From Sciurus carolinensis (lineage: Eukaryota; Chordata; Mammalia; Rodentia; Sciuridae): a stretch of DNA of 64,000 nt. The translations under genes were made by a program, and so were the position numbers. Location of the stretch: positions 131,000,594 through 131,064,593 of the forward strand of contig NC_062218.1 in assembly GCF_902686445.1 (NCBI RefSeq), written 5' to 3'. Under the pieces are notes generated by a model, which worked only from the letters and a program-made list of their open reading frames with translations, had not been told where the DNA came from and did not search any database. How positions within the stretch are numbered: the stretch's first letter is position 1; each line of letters starts with the position of its first letter. Shown piece by piece: positions 9,201 to 18,070 of the stretch.

Positions 9201-11517
9201 ATTGCCAGCCTCACCTAATACATGTGAAATATGATTTAATGCAAATTCAATCCTTTAGGAATATATTTACTACAACTGCATTATTGTTTTCTAAATACCT
9301 TAGCAAATATTTTTAACATATATGTTTTTAATTTGCTCTGTAACCTAGTTTAAAAATTTAAAAGCTAGGTGATTGTCAAAGTAAAATATGATTATGTTAT
9401 TTATAGCATTATTTTATGCATAAATGAGAACACCTAAAGTTTCTTTAGGGATTTAATTAAGTTTATACACCATATTACAGTGTGCTAAGAGGAAGAGCTA
9501 GCCCTGTATGTACTCACATGTCAGGTCTGCAATCCATATGGCTGAATGAGCAAAGCAGGTAACTAGTCTCTTCTTGGGCTGTGTTTCTATTTAGGTAATG
9601 AAACTAAAACTTAATTGTAGAAAAACTTTTTATGAAGAGTATATCAGATGTGGAAGATTGGGAGAAGGCCATGTGATAGAGAAAAAGGATACATTTAAAC
9701 TTGAATTGGTGATTTAGTAGTCACTACTAAAATTAAAATAAAAAATTCAGACCCTCAGTTGCTCTAGGCACATTTCATGGACTTAGTAGTGGTTTGAAGC
9801 TACTATATTGGACAGTGCAGAATAGGATGTTTCCATTGCAGATGTTTTTGTGTGTAGTACTGCTCTATATCCTTGTATTGTTTGAATTTTATGTAGTAAT
9901 GCATCTTCATATCTTCATTTGTAATTTAAGAGTAATACTGTACTTATTATAGAATATTTGGAAAATGCTGGAAATATAAAGAGGAAAGTAATAGTTACTC
10001 ATAGTTTCATAACATTTTTGGATTTCTTTCCAGTCTGTCCCCCCCATGTGTGTTATTGGAGCAAATAACATATTTTAGATATAATTTTATATTTTGTGTA
10101 TTTTAATGATTAAACTTAAAACAAGTTAAGAATTCGTTTTTTTTTCCTGCTGGCATAGAACTTCATTTTAATATAGTCCAGTTGTTTCACCTCCTCAGAC
10201 ATACCATATGCACTGCATCAGTCTACTTAATCTTTGGTGGTCTGCAATGGTAATGCCAATCTCATATAGTCAGCACAGTGTGTATCATTCAGTGATTAAA
10301 TTTTCCAATAAGAGCAGGATGATAAATTTATAAAGCTACATGGTTATTTGGAAAATGTTTTAGAAGGTCTGTTCGTGTCTACTTGGGTTTTTTAAAACTG
10401 TGTTAATTTCTTTATCTTAACCAATCCATAACAGATGATGTGGAACTAATGGCCTAAAGATAAGTGAAAGGGGTGTAGAAGCTTCAGAAACCATTTTTAT
10501 GTCCATATAACTCAGAAATTTGCTCAGACATGTAGCTGTAGATGCTAAATCATATCATGAACAGTGGTTTTTGTGAGGAAAAATGTGAATTGTCCCTGAA
10601 ATAGAATTACTTAAAAAATAATTACTTCACTTATACATACACATATTATTATAATATATATATTTAATAGCTCTGATATATTTGTATAGTTGACCTATTT
10701 GAAATGTACAATTCACTGTATCCTGCATCTTTACATTAATATCACACTGTAGGTCTTTTCTTATATAATCTTAACTACGATTGAAAAAAAGTTTATCAGA
10801 GCTAAAAATATCAGATTTGGAAGTCATGTATAATTTCAACAAATCAGAAAAAGAAAACTTTTGGAGAAGAGGTCTATTGCAAGGCATTATGGTTTAGTAG
10901 ATCTGTTTCTTTGGTGACTGACTTCCTGTGCTGTCTCTGCTTTTTCCTCGAAGTATGACTTTGTTAAGTTCCTTTTTTTTTTTTTTCTTTTAATAAAATG
11001 GCTTTTAAATTATTAATTGCCTTACTGGGCTGTCCTTGGTATTCAATAAAATATAAACCATTTGATACATAATGAGTGCTTAGCAAATGGTAGCAGCTGT
11101 TACTTTTTTTTCCAGGTATTACAGAATAGAGATTCAGAGCACTTAGGTTAACCTGCCTATGTTCAGAGTCTGCTCTGCCATCCACTGGTTTGTGACCTGT
11201 ATGTGTCTCAGTGTTCTCTATAAAATGAGGTAATGATTATACCTATCTCAAGATTAATAAATGGATTGCATGAGTTTATAGAGGTGAGAGCTTAATTAAC
11301 ATGGCTTAACATCTTCTTAACATTGATTGGTTTCTCTATGTTGTTTTCTATAGGAGACAAACTATGGGAAGTGCAGTGTGAGTCCCCAACCTTCACTGTG
11401 GCTTGGCACCCCAAAAGACCTCTGTTGGCATTTGCCTGTGATGACAAAGATGGCAAATATGACAGCAGCCGGGAAGCTGGGACTGTGAAGCTGTTTGGAC
11501 TTCCTAATGATTCCTGA
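1..11517 (+). CDS. THOC3: THOC3, THO complex subunit 3 (5'-partial, six coding exons, three frameshifts)
   Basis: WD40 beta-propeller subunit of the nuclear THO complex, part of TREX, which couples transcription and splicing to mRNA export. Coding exons: 1-212, 956-1111, 3311-3514, 6945-7106, 7225-7326 and 11354-11517, all with GT-AG introns. Joined, they cover 331 residues from the Met at position 6 to the stop at 11515-11517. The family protein is about 351 residues, so roughly 20 N-terminal codons lie off the window. WD-type signatures are visible: SGSFDKTASVF (exon 1), SGDKTIRIWD (exon 2) and GSADALVSLWD (exon 4). Exon lengths 2, 3 and 5 are 156, 204 and 102 nt where the conserved protein needs 157, 205 and 101, so each carries a 1-base indel. 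Apart from these, every codon reads as THOC3. It could be a functional gene with sequence errors or a recently broken copy; the gene identity is certain. Confidence 0.95.
213..955. other. THOC3 intron 1
   Basis: Intron of 743 bp with donor GTGAGC and acceptor TTTTCAG. The first 550 bp are strongly purine-rich (G/A) on the + strand, with a short GTGTGTGTGT run near 445. No interspersed repeat was recognised. Open frames on both strands here are composition artefacts. Confidence 0.7.
956..1111 (+). CDS. THOC3: THOC3 exon 2 with 1-base deletion
   Basis: Reads VKENNYRGHGDSVDQLCW then HPSNPDL in frame. After the CTC codon at 1028-1030 the expected Phe codon has only two bases (TT, 1031-1032), and VTASGDKTIRIWDVRTTKC continues one frame off. 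The actual frame runs on to a TGA at 1073-1075. The exon is 156 nt where 157 are needed. Acceptor TTTTCAG and donor GTGACT are intact. The phase (one base of a Gly codon left over) fits exon 3 exactly. Confidence 0.93.
1153..1310 (-). repeat. L2 3'-end fragment
   Basis: Diverged version of the reverse-complement L2 tail: an 'attcagcaactatttat...ctctgcaaggtatgggg' core followed by a 'gaataagacagtcctc' segment. Old and inside intron 2. Confidence 0.5.
2128..2524 (+). mobile_element. 5'-truncated L1 3' end (first of tandem pair)
   Basis: Begins 'cacaatggaatactactcaacc', runs through the L1 3' region including a G-rich tract (about 2293-2310), and ends '...tgtgtacaatgaatcaaaataaa' with an A-rich tail at 2500-2530. 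The same 3' end recurs at about 2998, 30.77 and 51.2 kb. Confidence 0.8.
2525..2998 (+). mobile_element. 5'-truncated L1 3' end (second of tandem pair)
   Basis: Starts directly after the A-tail of the first copy with 'atgaatggataaagaaaccatg', slightly further 5' in the element. It contains the same G-rich 3' UTR tract (about 2724-2835) and ends 'caatgaatcaaaatgcagtctgtaa' plus an A-rich tail. It is a separate, more complete copy of the same L1 type. Confidence 0.8.
3311..3514 (+). CDS. THOC3: THOC3 exon 3 with 1-base deletion
   Basis: Continues the split Gly codon and reads ENINICWSPDGQTIAVG, DDVVTFIDAKTHR and EVNEISWNNDNNMF. At 3475-3483 the bases TTC TCT TGA replace the expected Phe-Phe-Leu codons with one T lost, so the frame meets a TGA at 3481-3483. 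One frame over, TNGNGCINIL continues to the donor GTGAGG. The exon is 204 nt against an expected 205. Splice sites and phase are intact. Confidence 0.93.
3565..3745 (-). repeat. B1-dID SINE
   Basis: On the + strand it reads the ID half first ('gtactggaattgaacccaggg...gagctata'-like) and then the B1 half ('tgaaacatgatcttgctaagttg...gctggattataggtgtgtgcca'), so the element is on the minus strand. Well diverged. Confidence 0.85.
3855..4005 (-). repeat. MIR
   Basis: Reverse-complement MIR: 'gagccaggtactttg', 'gactgatgaggatcagagattcagagaggttaag' and 'cagctaatgggcaccagaact'. Confidence 0.7.
4035..4313 (+). repeat. L2 3' end
   Basis: Sense L2 tail: 'ccaggatgtcagggactgtg', 'ggatctcagtaaatattt' and a terminal 'aaatgaatga'. 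Confidence 0.7.
4755..5150 (-). repeat. Old L1 3' end, interrupted by an ID SINE
   Basis: Resembles the reverse complement of an old L1 3' end ('taacccccaccccataactcc'-like followed by 'atcctagatactatagttttgctc'). Its two halves rejoin cleanly when the ID element at 4935-5069 is removed. Confidence 0.5.
4935..5069 (-). repeat. ID SINE with 13-bp target duplication
   Basis: Reverse complement of the tRNA-Ala-like ID sequence ('gtggtgctgagggtggaacc...gaaccacaaccccagccct') with its AT-rich tail at the left. It is flanked by an exact direct repeat CTCCTTGACTTTT at 4922-4934 and 5070-5082, the target site duplication. Confidence 0.9.
6361..6480 (+). repeat. B1/Alu-like monomer
   Basis: 7SL-derived monomer: 'ctgggcatgattgcacacacctgtagcg', 'gagactgagctaggagg' and 'aaggccaacctgggcaacc', ending 'tatctcaaaaaga'. 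Confidence 0.75.
6540..6895 (-). repeat. Old L1 5' region, antisense
   Basis: Antisense to the L1 region upstream of or around ORF1, recognised from 'gttttgctggatgtaaaaatcc' followed by 'ctactccattttcttttgacat'. It ends about 50 bp before exon 4. Confidence 0.5.
6945..7106 (+). CDS. THOC3: THOC3 exon 4 (intact)
   Basis: 162 nt, exactly the expected length. Reads (S)YPELKPVQSINAHPSNC, KFDPMGKYFATGSADALVSLWD and VDELVCVRCFS with no stop. It contains a full WD repeat ending SLWD. Acceptor TTTCTCAG, donor GTAAAC. Confidence 0.95.
7107..7224. other. THOC3 intron 4 (118 bp)
   Basis: Very short intron, donor GTAAAC and acceptor ATTATAG, without repeats. Confidence 0.85.
7225..7326 (+). CDS. THOC3: THOC3 exon 5 with 1-base insertion
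   Basis: Completes the split Arg codon and reads LDWPVRTLSFSHDGKMLASASE. An extra G near 7294 then turns the expected Asp-His codons into GAG TCA, and the frame hits TGA at 7304-7306. One frame over, HFIDIAEVET continues to the donor GTAACT. The exon is 102 nt where 101 are expected. Confidence 0.93.
7841..8028 (-). repeat. B1-dID SINE
   Basis: Reads 'ggggcactctgcccctgagctatatccccagcc', then 'gggtcttgctaaattgaggaggctgg' and 'ctgggattatagatgtgtgcca' on the + strand, so it is antisense to THOC3. Confidence 0.88.
8081..8278 (-). repeat. B1-dID SINE
   Basis: Well-preserved copy: 'ggggcacttgaccactgagccaca', 'gacaaggtcttactgtgttgc', 'tgctgaggctgactttgaac' and 'acaggcatgcgccatggcacc'. It is followed by a pyrimidine-rich tract at 8276-8362. 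Confidence 0.92.
8276..8362. repeat. Pyrimidine-rich (TTCC-type) simple repeat
   Basis: About 85 bp almost entirely of C and T in TTCC/TTCCT steps. It looks like a microsatellite that grew beside the preceding SINE. Confidence 0.8.
8393..8519 (+). repeat. B1 monomer with target duplication
   Basis: 7SL-like monomer ('actgaggcaggagaatgtga', 'aaggccagccagggtgac') flanked by AATCCAAAGTAT at 8381-8392 and AATCCAAACTAT at 8520-8531, a 12-bp target duplication with one mismatch. Confidence 0.8.
9081..9186 (-). repeat. ID SINE
   Basis: 'gtggtgctgagaatcgaacccagtg' to 'gccactgagccacaaccccagcccc' is the reverse complement of ID, with its A/T-rich tail at the left. Confidence 0.88.
11130..11295 (+). 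repeat. MIR
   Basis: 'tctcagtgttctctataaaatgagg', 'tgattatacctatctcaagattaataaatgg' and 'gcatgagtttatagaggtgagagctt' follow the MIR core and 3' part. It lies about 60 bp before the exon 6 acceptor. Confidence 0.65.
11354..11517 (+). CDS. THOC3: THOC3 exon 6, last coding exon (intact)
   Basis: Completes the split Gly codon and reads DKLWEVQCESPTFTVAWHP, KRPLLAFACDDKDGKYDSSR and EAGTVKLFGLPNDS, then TGA at 11515-11517. The coding part is 164 nt, exactly as expected, and no frame damage is seen. The usual THOC3 C-terminus is complete. Confidence 0.95.
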
Positions 11518-12434
11518 GAGGGGGACCTGACGTAAGGAGAGGAAGACCTGCAGAGACACTCTGTAGTTTGGTCTGCTCTCTTGGAGTTGGTGGATACCAT
11601 AAATATTTGTAAATTGGTAAAAATTATAAAAGTCTTTTGTGAGGCTGCCCATTCCAATTCCCTTCCCATTTTTTGTGTTAGCTGTTTCCATTTTTTCCCC
11701 CCAGTACCAGTTAGCTAAGGAGGACTTTGCACTATGGGACCTCCTATCTTCCCTGATTTTAGATATGTGGTAGACTTTGTTGAACTTGATGCTGCTTGAG
11801 TAATACCTAGTTTGGAGAGAGGGTGGATGAGGATGGAAACTTTTTAATGATTAAGAAGGAAATATGTGTGTATAACTTTGAGAATTGAGCATTTAACACA
11901 ACTGACTTTATTATGGAGTTTTTGGACTTACATAGATATGGTATGATTATTACAGGAAGACATTGTATTGTATTGTTTGTATTTTTTTTTTTTAAATAGA
12001 GTTTTAGTAGTATAATTCTGTTTAGTGTCCTAACCAAAGAACCTGAAATAATAGGAAGAAAGCATTTAGTGCATGGACTCCAGCAATCCTTAGACATCAG
12101 TTGTTTCTGTTAATATGTGTGTATGCCTGGCTTCAGTACACACAGGATTTATAGACAAATTATGACAAACACTGATGAAAGTTATAAAATATAAACAAAG
12201 ACAAAATCAAGATAAGACAAACATAAACTAGAACGGAAAGTTTTGACTGGGGAAATTAAATAGTAATATGTAAATATTGTTGAAAAGAAAAACATGCCAG
12301 CTCCTCATGGAAAGCAAAACTTCTTACCTTAAGAGAAATGGCTCATGCAGGGACTTGTTACCTACTAATGATATTTTGATTTTCATTGTTTCTTAATGTT
12401 TTTTGTCATTAAAAATAAAAAAATAGAAGTGTGC
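11518..12434 (+). other. THOC3: Probable THOC3 3' UTR
   Basis: Follows the stop codon without a splice signal and contains no recognised interspersed repeat, unlike the flanking DNA. The end is inferred from the only canonical poly(A) hexamer downstream in this stretch. An open frame on the opposite strand at 11807-12097 is taken as chance. Confidence 0.5.
12414..12419 (+). promoter_or_regulatory. THOC3: Candidate THOC3 polyadenylation signal AATAAA
   Basis: AATAAA about 900 bp after the stop, followed by a GT-containing stretch ('agtgtgcctcagttaatgttt'). It is the first canonical hexamer seen after the stop. Transcript data would be needed to confirm its use. Confidence 0.45.
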
Positions 12435-12664
12435 CTCAGTTAATGTTTATCAGAAATTTTGGAAAAAGTAGGTAAAAATAAAATTATTCCTAGCACTAAG
12501 AGAACCATTATTAGCTTTTCCTGTGCCCATATTTATATATAAAACATGTTATCTTTACATAATCCTTGAAGGATACACAAATCAAATATGACAAGATAAA
12601 TTAGGCATCATGCCCAGTACCATGTTGAGTGATATAGAAAACAGTAAGTCTTAATAGACATTTT

Positions 12665-12725
12665 TAGTTAATAGGCATTCCCTTTGTGTCTAGTACTGTA
12701 ATGAGCACTTTACATTGGTTTATTC

Positions 12726-12756
<31 letters not shown>

Positions 12757-13215
12757 GTACTGGAGATTTAGCTCAAGGTTACTTTTCACTAAGCTACATC
12801 CCAAGCCTTTTTTATTTTATTTTTATTTTGTAGTAGCATCTTGCTAAGTTGTTTAGGGCCTTGCTAAATTTCTGAGTCTGGTGTTAAACTTGTGATCCTC
12901 CTTCCTGAGCCTCCTGAGTTGCTGGGATTACAGGCATGCACCACCTTGCCCTAGTTGTTCAATTTTTATAACACCTGAGTTGGATATTTTTACCATTTAC
13001 TACCTCAGGGATTTTGAGTGAGTTAATGTTGCTTAAATGGCCATTTTCAGAACTGGGTTTGGTTAATGGCCCATGTGCCTTCCATTGCAATGGGCTACCC
13101 TTTTCCTGCAGGTGTTGCCATTCCCATTTTATAAGTGAGTAACCTTGGTTCTGAGAAGTTGACTAATGGCCCATGTTGGTGAATGATTCATTGAAACTGG
13201 ACTTGAGATTCAGTA
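12665..13215 (-). repeat. MIR-type fragments split by a SINE
   Basis: Reverse-complement MIR pieces: 'tagtactgtaatgagcactttacattggtttattca' before the SINE, 'tggatatttttaccatttactacctca' after it, and a second core ('cccattttataagtgagtaacc') near 13120. Confidence 0.5.
12728..12953 (-). repeat. B1-dID SINE with long poly(T) edge
   Basis: A T run of about 29 (12728-12756, the poly(A) tail on the minus strand) leads into the ID part ('gtactggagatttagctcaagg') and the B1 part ('cttgctaagttgtttagggccttgc', 'gctgggattacaggcatgcacca'). Confidence 0.9.
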
Positions 13216-13220
13216 GTGTT

Positions 13221-14570
13221 TCCTCCAGCCCCCTAAAACAGCCTTTGTCCTCCATCTAACCTGAAGAATGACTTTTCAGTTGCAAACAAACTTACTATTT
13301 CATTATTTCAAAAGTTCAGTGTTATTCATGTCAGTGGGAGTAAATTGATGTATTTTTCTTGTTTTTGCAATGATCTGCCATTATTGGGGTTGCTGCTGTG
13401 TTTAAATATTCCTCTTAGCATTGGAACTAGATGCTAAGGGTTTGGCCTTGATCTTAGGTTTTTTTTTTTTTTTTTTTTTAATTGCTTCCTCCAGGTTTGA
13501 GTAAAGTAGTGATCCATATACCTATCACTTAAACAAGAAAACTGTTTTTGTTTTTTACTTTTAACTAAGAGGACACTTGTAGCAATAGGAAAACACTCAT
13601 CTGTGAGGAAAGAGCTCCAACTTTTGGCAGGCTTTGCAGACTGTCAAGGTCTTGAGGACACCATCTCTGTGCTTTGGCTGTGAAGTTTCAAAGTTGGGTC
13701 CATTATGGAGAAATGACATCACATGTTCCAGAATAGGAACCCTCCATAGTTTGAGTGATTTTCTAATTTTGCAGAGCTAGAAGGATGCCATTCAGCATCA
13801 CAGATAGCCATTTATTATTCATTGAGTTCAGGCACATTGTATAGTTGCTATACCAAACACTAGTAGACCAGAGTAAGTGGTGAGGAAAGCTAAGGGCTAG
13901 ACTTGAGTTGGCAGGGAAGTCTGGGATTTTCTGTACCTATAACCCATTGTTGTGTTGATTGGAATTACTAGTGAGGCTTAGAAATAGGAACTTTATACCA
14001 TCATCTCTTCTGCCAAGGTCCTGGCATTTGCATGGCATGAGATCCAGGGCAGGTTGAGCCATGTCTGGTGGGTTTTACTCTCACCTTAACCAGTGTTGGG
14101 ATAAGACTTGGCAACTGGAATCCTGACCAGATACAGATCCAGGATCCAAAATCAGATGGGTTCAAGGAACAGCTAAGCCCAGTACAAACTCTCCTCACCA
14201 AAGGATATTGAAGTGGGGTATGAGAGGGGAAAAAGGCCATCCCTGGGAGGTCCCAGAAGGTGTGTATGTGTTTTAGGAGCTGGGGTGTGATGTGATGTGT
14301 GGATAGTCTCAGTTTAAGAGTGGTAGGTAATGCCCTTGAGCCCTTTCCTGTTTCAGAGATGTATTCTATTCCCTAATGATTTAGTCAATAAGAAGGACCT
14401 TGAAATGTTCACCCTCTTTGGAAGGAAAAATGTCCACAAAATGAAAAAGTAAGCAAGGGAGTAGAAATGGTATATATAGAATGTATTGTAAACTCAGGAA
14501 TACCTATGTAGGTAAGATGTTGCCTTTTTTTTCTCTGATAGTGGTACAATGAAAATACCATTTTCTTCAT
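13221..14570. other. Intergenic stretch without recognised features
   Basis: No gene or confidently named repeat. A T run lies at about 13459-13480. A minus-strand open frame at 14001-14240 has no recognisable domain. Confidence 0.5.
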
Positions 14571-14574
14571 TTTT

Positions 14575-14760
14575 GCTCGGAACCAGATTGAATCCTGACT
14601 CGAGCAGTGATGTATTTGAATCCACTTTTCTCATCAGTAAGGTGTGGGGATAATTAACTCCCTTCTGTATGGGTTGTGAGGAGACTGAGATGAGATGAAG
14701 CATTTGTAAAGTGTCTAGCATAGCATCTGGCAGATGGGAGATGCTTAATAAATCCCTTCT
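14575..14760 (+). repeat. MIR, internally deleted
   Basis: 'ttttctcatcagtaaggtgtggggataatta' and 'gagatgaagcatttgtaaagtgtctagcatagcatctgg' match the MIR 3' half. Confidence 0.65.
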
Positions 14761-15319
14761 TCTGGTGTGAGATGGAGCAGCTCCTAATGAGAGCACAGGG
14801 ACTGGCTGCAGAGACTCGTCATCAGTCCATCAGCTTGCTGGGCTCCCCATGCCACAGCTGAGCGAGCCATGTTAATCATTCCAGGGCTAGGTGGCGTGGA
14901 GCAGGAGACTTATCCATCACACCTGGGCACAGCGGGTGTGCAGAGGAGAAATATTAGATGTGCTTTCTGCTGGCAGTCAGTTTGGGCCAATATGGATGCA
15001 TGTGTGTGTGGACAAGTAGAGCATAACTCAGAAACTGCACACCAGTGGGTGGCAACAGGAGGAGGAGAGCAAGCTCCTGTTAGCTGAGGTTCCTAGGAAA
15101 GGAGTGGATGAGAGGAGGTGGGCTCAGTGCAGTCTTGAATGTGATAGGATGTGTACACAGGGCAGAGACCTGTGGGAAGGGTGCTGCAGCTTCCAGAAAA
15201 GTCAAGGTTTCAGTGTCCTGGGGTGTGGAGAAGTTGGTGAGGTGGAGAATGAGATGGGGTTGGTGGAGAAAGGAGGGAGGAGTGTCAGACTGTGGCTGGT
15301 AGTGCGGCCAGGTGAGTAG

Positions 15320-15620
15320 TAAGAGAGGGACAGACCCGGGATCAAATCCTCATTCTGGGAGAATTTGGTCAATTCCTTTACCTCCATGATTTTATTTATC
15401 TTTATTTTTTATTTTTATTTTAGTTTTTTTGCAGTGCTGGGGATCGTATTCAGGGCCTCACTCATGGTAGGCAAGTACTCTGAAACTGTATCTCTGGCTC
15501 AGATTTGCTTGTCTTTTAAATGTGAATATTAATAGTATGATTTAGGGTGAAGTTAGGTGACATTGCTGGCACATTATCAATGTTCAGTAAATAGCTACTT
15601 ATCCATGTAAGTGTTATATT
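15320..15620 (+). repeat. MIR split by an ID SINE
   Basis: The left part 'gggatcaaatcctcattctgg...tcaattcctttacctcca' and right part 'cttttaaatgtgaatattaatagtatg...tgctggcacattatcaatgttcagtaaatag' are contiguous MIR once the SINE at 15391-15500 is removed. Confidence 0.65.
15391..15500 (-). repeat. ID-type SINE
   Basis: A T-rich edge then 'gcagtgctggggatcgtattcagggcctc...ggcaagtactctgaaactgtatctctgg', a diverged reverse-complement ID inserted in a MIR. Confidence 0.75.
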
Positions 15621-15930
15621 ATTTGTTTGTATGACTGTGCCTTAAGAAGGGACTTCCATTGTTCCCTGTATGCATCATATTTTGCACCAAAGGGAGAGAT
15701 TATAAACAATATAGTTTAGCCTTTAATTAAAATGATGTGGAATGGACTGGGACTTGTAGAAAATGAATATTTAAAATTATTTAGTACCCATTTATAGAGC
15801 TTAGGCCCTCTTTGAACTTAGGGATAGTATATTGAAAACTACTTACCCTACAATTACAAATTTGTGAACAATTTTTAAGTTTAAAATTATTGCCAGCATG
15901 GAGCCGTGTGTTGCATAAGTTGTGTGTGTG

Positions 15931-15996
15931 TGGTTTGAACCCAGGACCTTACACATGTTAGGCAAGTGCTGTACCACTGAGCTATACCTCTAAGCT
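15931..15996 (-). repeat. ID fragment
   Basis: 'tggtttgaacccaggaccttacacatgttaggcaagtgctgtaccactgagctata', preceded by a short GT run. Confidence 0.75.
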
Positions 15997-16552
15997 TGAG
16001 TGGTTGAATTTTAAGACATCCAGCATCTGTCTTTTACTATTTAGGAGAAACAGGCCTGGATTTGAAAGCATGCTCACTCCACCAGCAGTGTAGTAACACT
16101 GTCACGTGGGTACCACTGGTCCACAACTGAATCAGGGAGGCCACCATGGGTCTCCCAAGAACAAGTTGGTAAACTCATGTTTCCTCTTACCTTGCTGATA
16201 ATGTTACTGGAATGCAGGTCAGGAATGGTGCAGATAGAGCAAGCAAATCTGTGAGAAGATCTGAGGATAGCCTTGAGCAGCAAAGGAAATCTGGGCAAGC
16301 ACAGGCTGATTTTGTACCTGGGTACCTGTACCCAGAATGGAGGTTAAATTAAAATGGAGAAATTTTCTCTCCTAAAATGAGATGTCACTATGGGGTTTGG
16401 GTTGAAGATGGTCAGGCCCACGATTGTTTATTGAACATTTATGATGGACTGCATCTCCTCCAAAATGGCAACTGAAATACTTCACTCAGCATATAAAGGG
16501 AAGGCCCTCTTGTCCTATTTGTTGACCTTTGGGTTGACCAAAAATTGAGCTC

Positions 16553-16715
16553 TCTTCTAGGCACTGTGCAAGGTAAAGAAGGATGAATCAGACTTCCCAT
16601 TTTACAGATGAAAACTAAGGTTCCAAAAGGTTAGAGAACTTGCCCAGGGTCAAAGTACCAGTATCTTAGTTTGAAGCCCCTGTCTCTTCCACTGTGTTAT
16701 GCCTTGCACTTTAGT
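16553..16715 (-). repeat. MIR
   Basis: 'ctaggcactgtgcaaggtaaag', 'cccattttacagatgaaaactaagg' and 'gagaacttgcccagggtcaaag' are reverse-complement MIR. Confidence 0.75.
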
Positions 16716-16894
16716 CACAAATTCCAAGTGTTCAACCTCATCTGGATGTGGCTTAGGAGTCTCAGTTTTACTGTTAACGTTGGGATTCTTTTGTGTGTGT
16801 GTGTGTGAAAGGTACCATACTCCTGATGGGCAGAAACCAGAGAAGAGGAAAGTTTAACTTAGTGAATTAAAAGTCAATGACACATTTAGGACAA

Positions 16895-17000
16895 GAAGGT
16901 TCATTCATTCAGCTAGTGCTGATTACCTTTCTGGTGCTGACCTGAGTGGAGCACTGAGGTACAATGTGAAGATAAACCAGTTTCTGTCCCAGGAATCCCA
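16895..17000 (-). repeat. L2 3'-end fragment
   Basis: 'ttcattcattcagctagtgctgatt' and 'gtacaatgtgaagataaaccag' resemble the antisense L2 tail. Confidence 0.5.
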
Positions 17001-17057
17001 TCCCAGAGTGGAGAAGATGGTGACATGGTGACAACATTGTGATAGTGGTTTCATAAA

Positions 17058-17665
17058 AGGGCAAGTCAGATCACATTTCTCCCTTGCTTAGAACACTGGC
17101 CTCTCATTGCACCTTCTTTATATCTGATCTTCTCAGGCTGTGTTCTCTTCAGCATTTAGGTCTTAATTTAGAAGTTGTTTTTTTTTTTCTTCCTTTTTCC
17201 CTTTCAGTCCTGGGGATTGAACCTAGGGCCTGGCACATGATAGGCAAGTGCTCTACCACTAAACTACATCCCCACCCCTTTTCAGATTTTCCAGAACAGA
17301 GTCTTGCTGAGTTGCCCAGGCTGGTCTTGAACTTGTGATCCTCCTGCCTCAACCTCCCAAGTAGCTGGAATTATAGGTGTGTACCACTGTGCCCAGCTTG
17401 AAGCTCTGTCTTTGGCCCTTTCTAGCCTCTCTTTGTGCCACTGCTTAATATCTTCTCACCTACTTGAACTTTATTCAGAGTACTTCCTGCCATCGAAGCT
17501 GCTCATTTGTTCGCTTGTTTTATGACTGGCTCCCCAACTACATTGCCAGAAGACCTGAGGAAATGATCTGACACATGCATTGCTGTATCCGGTTCTCTAG
17601 CTATCTATGTTCAGTGCTCCCAAGCAGGTGTTCCGTAAACATTTGCTAAATAAACAAATGCATGG
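17058..17665 (+). repeat. L2 split by a B1-dID SINE
   Basis: Left part 'caagtcagatcacatttctcccttgcttagaacactgg' and right part 'gttcagtgctcccaagcaggtgttccgtaaacatttgctaaataaac' are two stretches of one sense L2. Confidence 0.6.
17177..17399 (-). repeat. B1-dID SINE
   Basis: 'cctggggattgaacctagggcc', 'gtgctctaccactaaactacatcccca', 'gtcttgctgagttgcccaggctggtcttgaac' and 'attataggtgtgtaccactgtgcc'. Inserted in an L2. Confidence 0.9.
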
Positions 17666-17954
17666 AAAAGGAGATGCCAATGTGAGCAGAATGCCAACCA
17701 GGCTGTTAATACTTGTTTTGGTTGGTTGGGGCAGGGGGCAGTGTATAGGAGTAAGAGTCGAGAATGAATCAGAATAGAGTTAAGATAGTACTCATTTAAA
17801 TACAGTGTTCCAGAGAGGTGAGTGGTTTAATCCCCAAATGAGAATATGAAACAGACTTAGAGAAGTTCATTTCCTACACATTGACAACCGCTGTCAGGCA
17901 AAGGAGCAGAATCTAAACCTCTATGTGCAGTTGTGAAACCCAGGTCTTTTTCAG

Positions 17955-18070
17955 CAGGTCAGTTTTTTTAACCCTAGCTGTACACTAGAACTGCCAGATA
18001 TTCAGACTCGCCCCAGCCAAACTCCCCAGGGGAGTCTAACATCCAACTCCTTTGAAAACTCCTGTCCTAG
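17955..18070 (+). repeat. hAT-Charlie-type DNA transposon fragment
   Basis: 'taaccctagctgtacactagaactgcc' leads into 'ctccccaggggagtctaac', the pattern of short non-autonomous Charlie/MER elements. Confidence 0.5.

Larger units (their letters stand above)
7327..11353. other. THOC3 intron 5
   Basis: Intron of about 4 kb, donor GTAACT and acceptor TTCTATAG. Repeats cluster in its first half (B1-dID, B1, ID) and a MIR lies beside exon 6. Between about 9190 and 11130 it is AT-rich and I recognise no element or gene. Confidence 0.7.

Noticed and set aside
1..11517. Processed (retrotransposed) THOC3 pseudogene
   Set aside because: Five introns with canonical splice sites are present, so if it is a pseudogene it is a duplicated or unitary one.
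11292..11691. Open frames on the minus strand opposite THOC3 exon 6
   Set aside because: They mirror the real coding exon and have no independent support.
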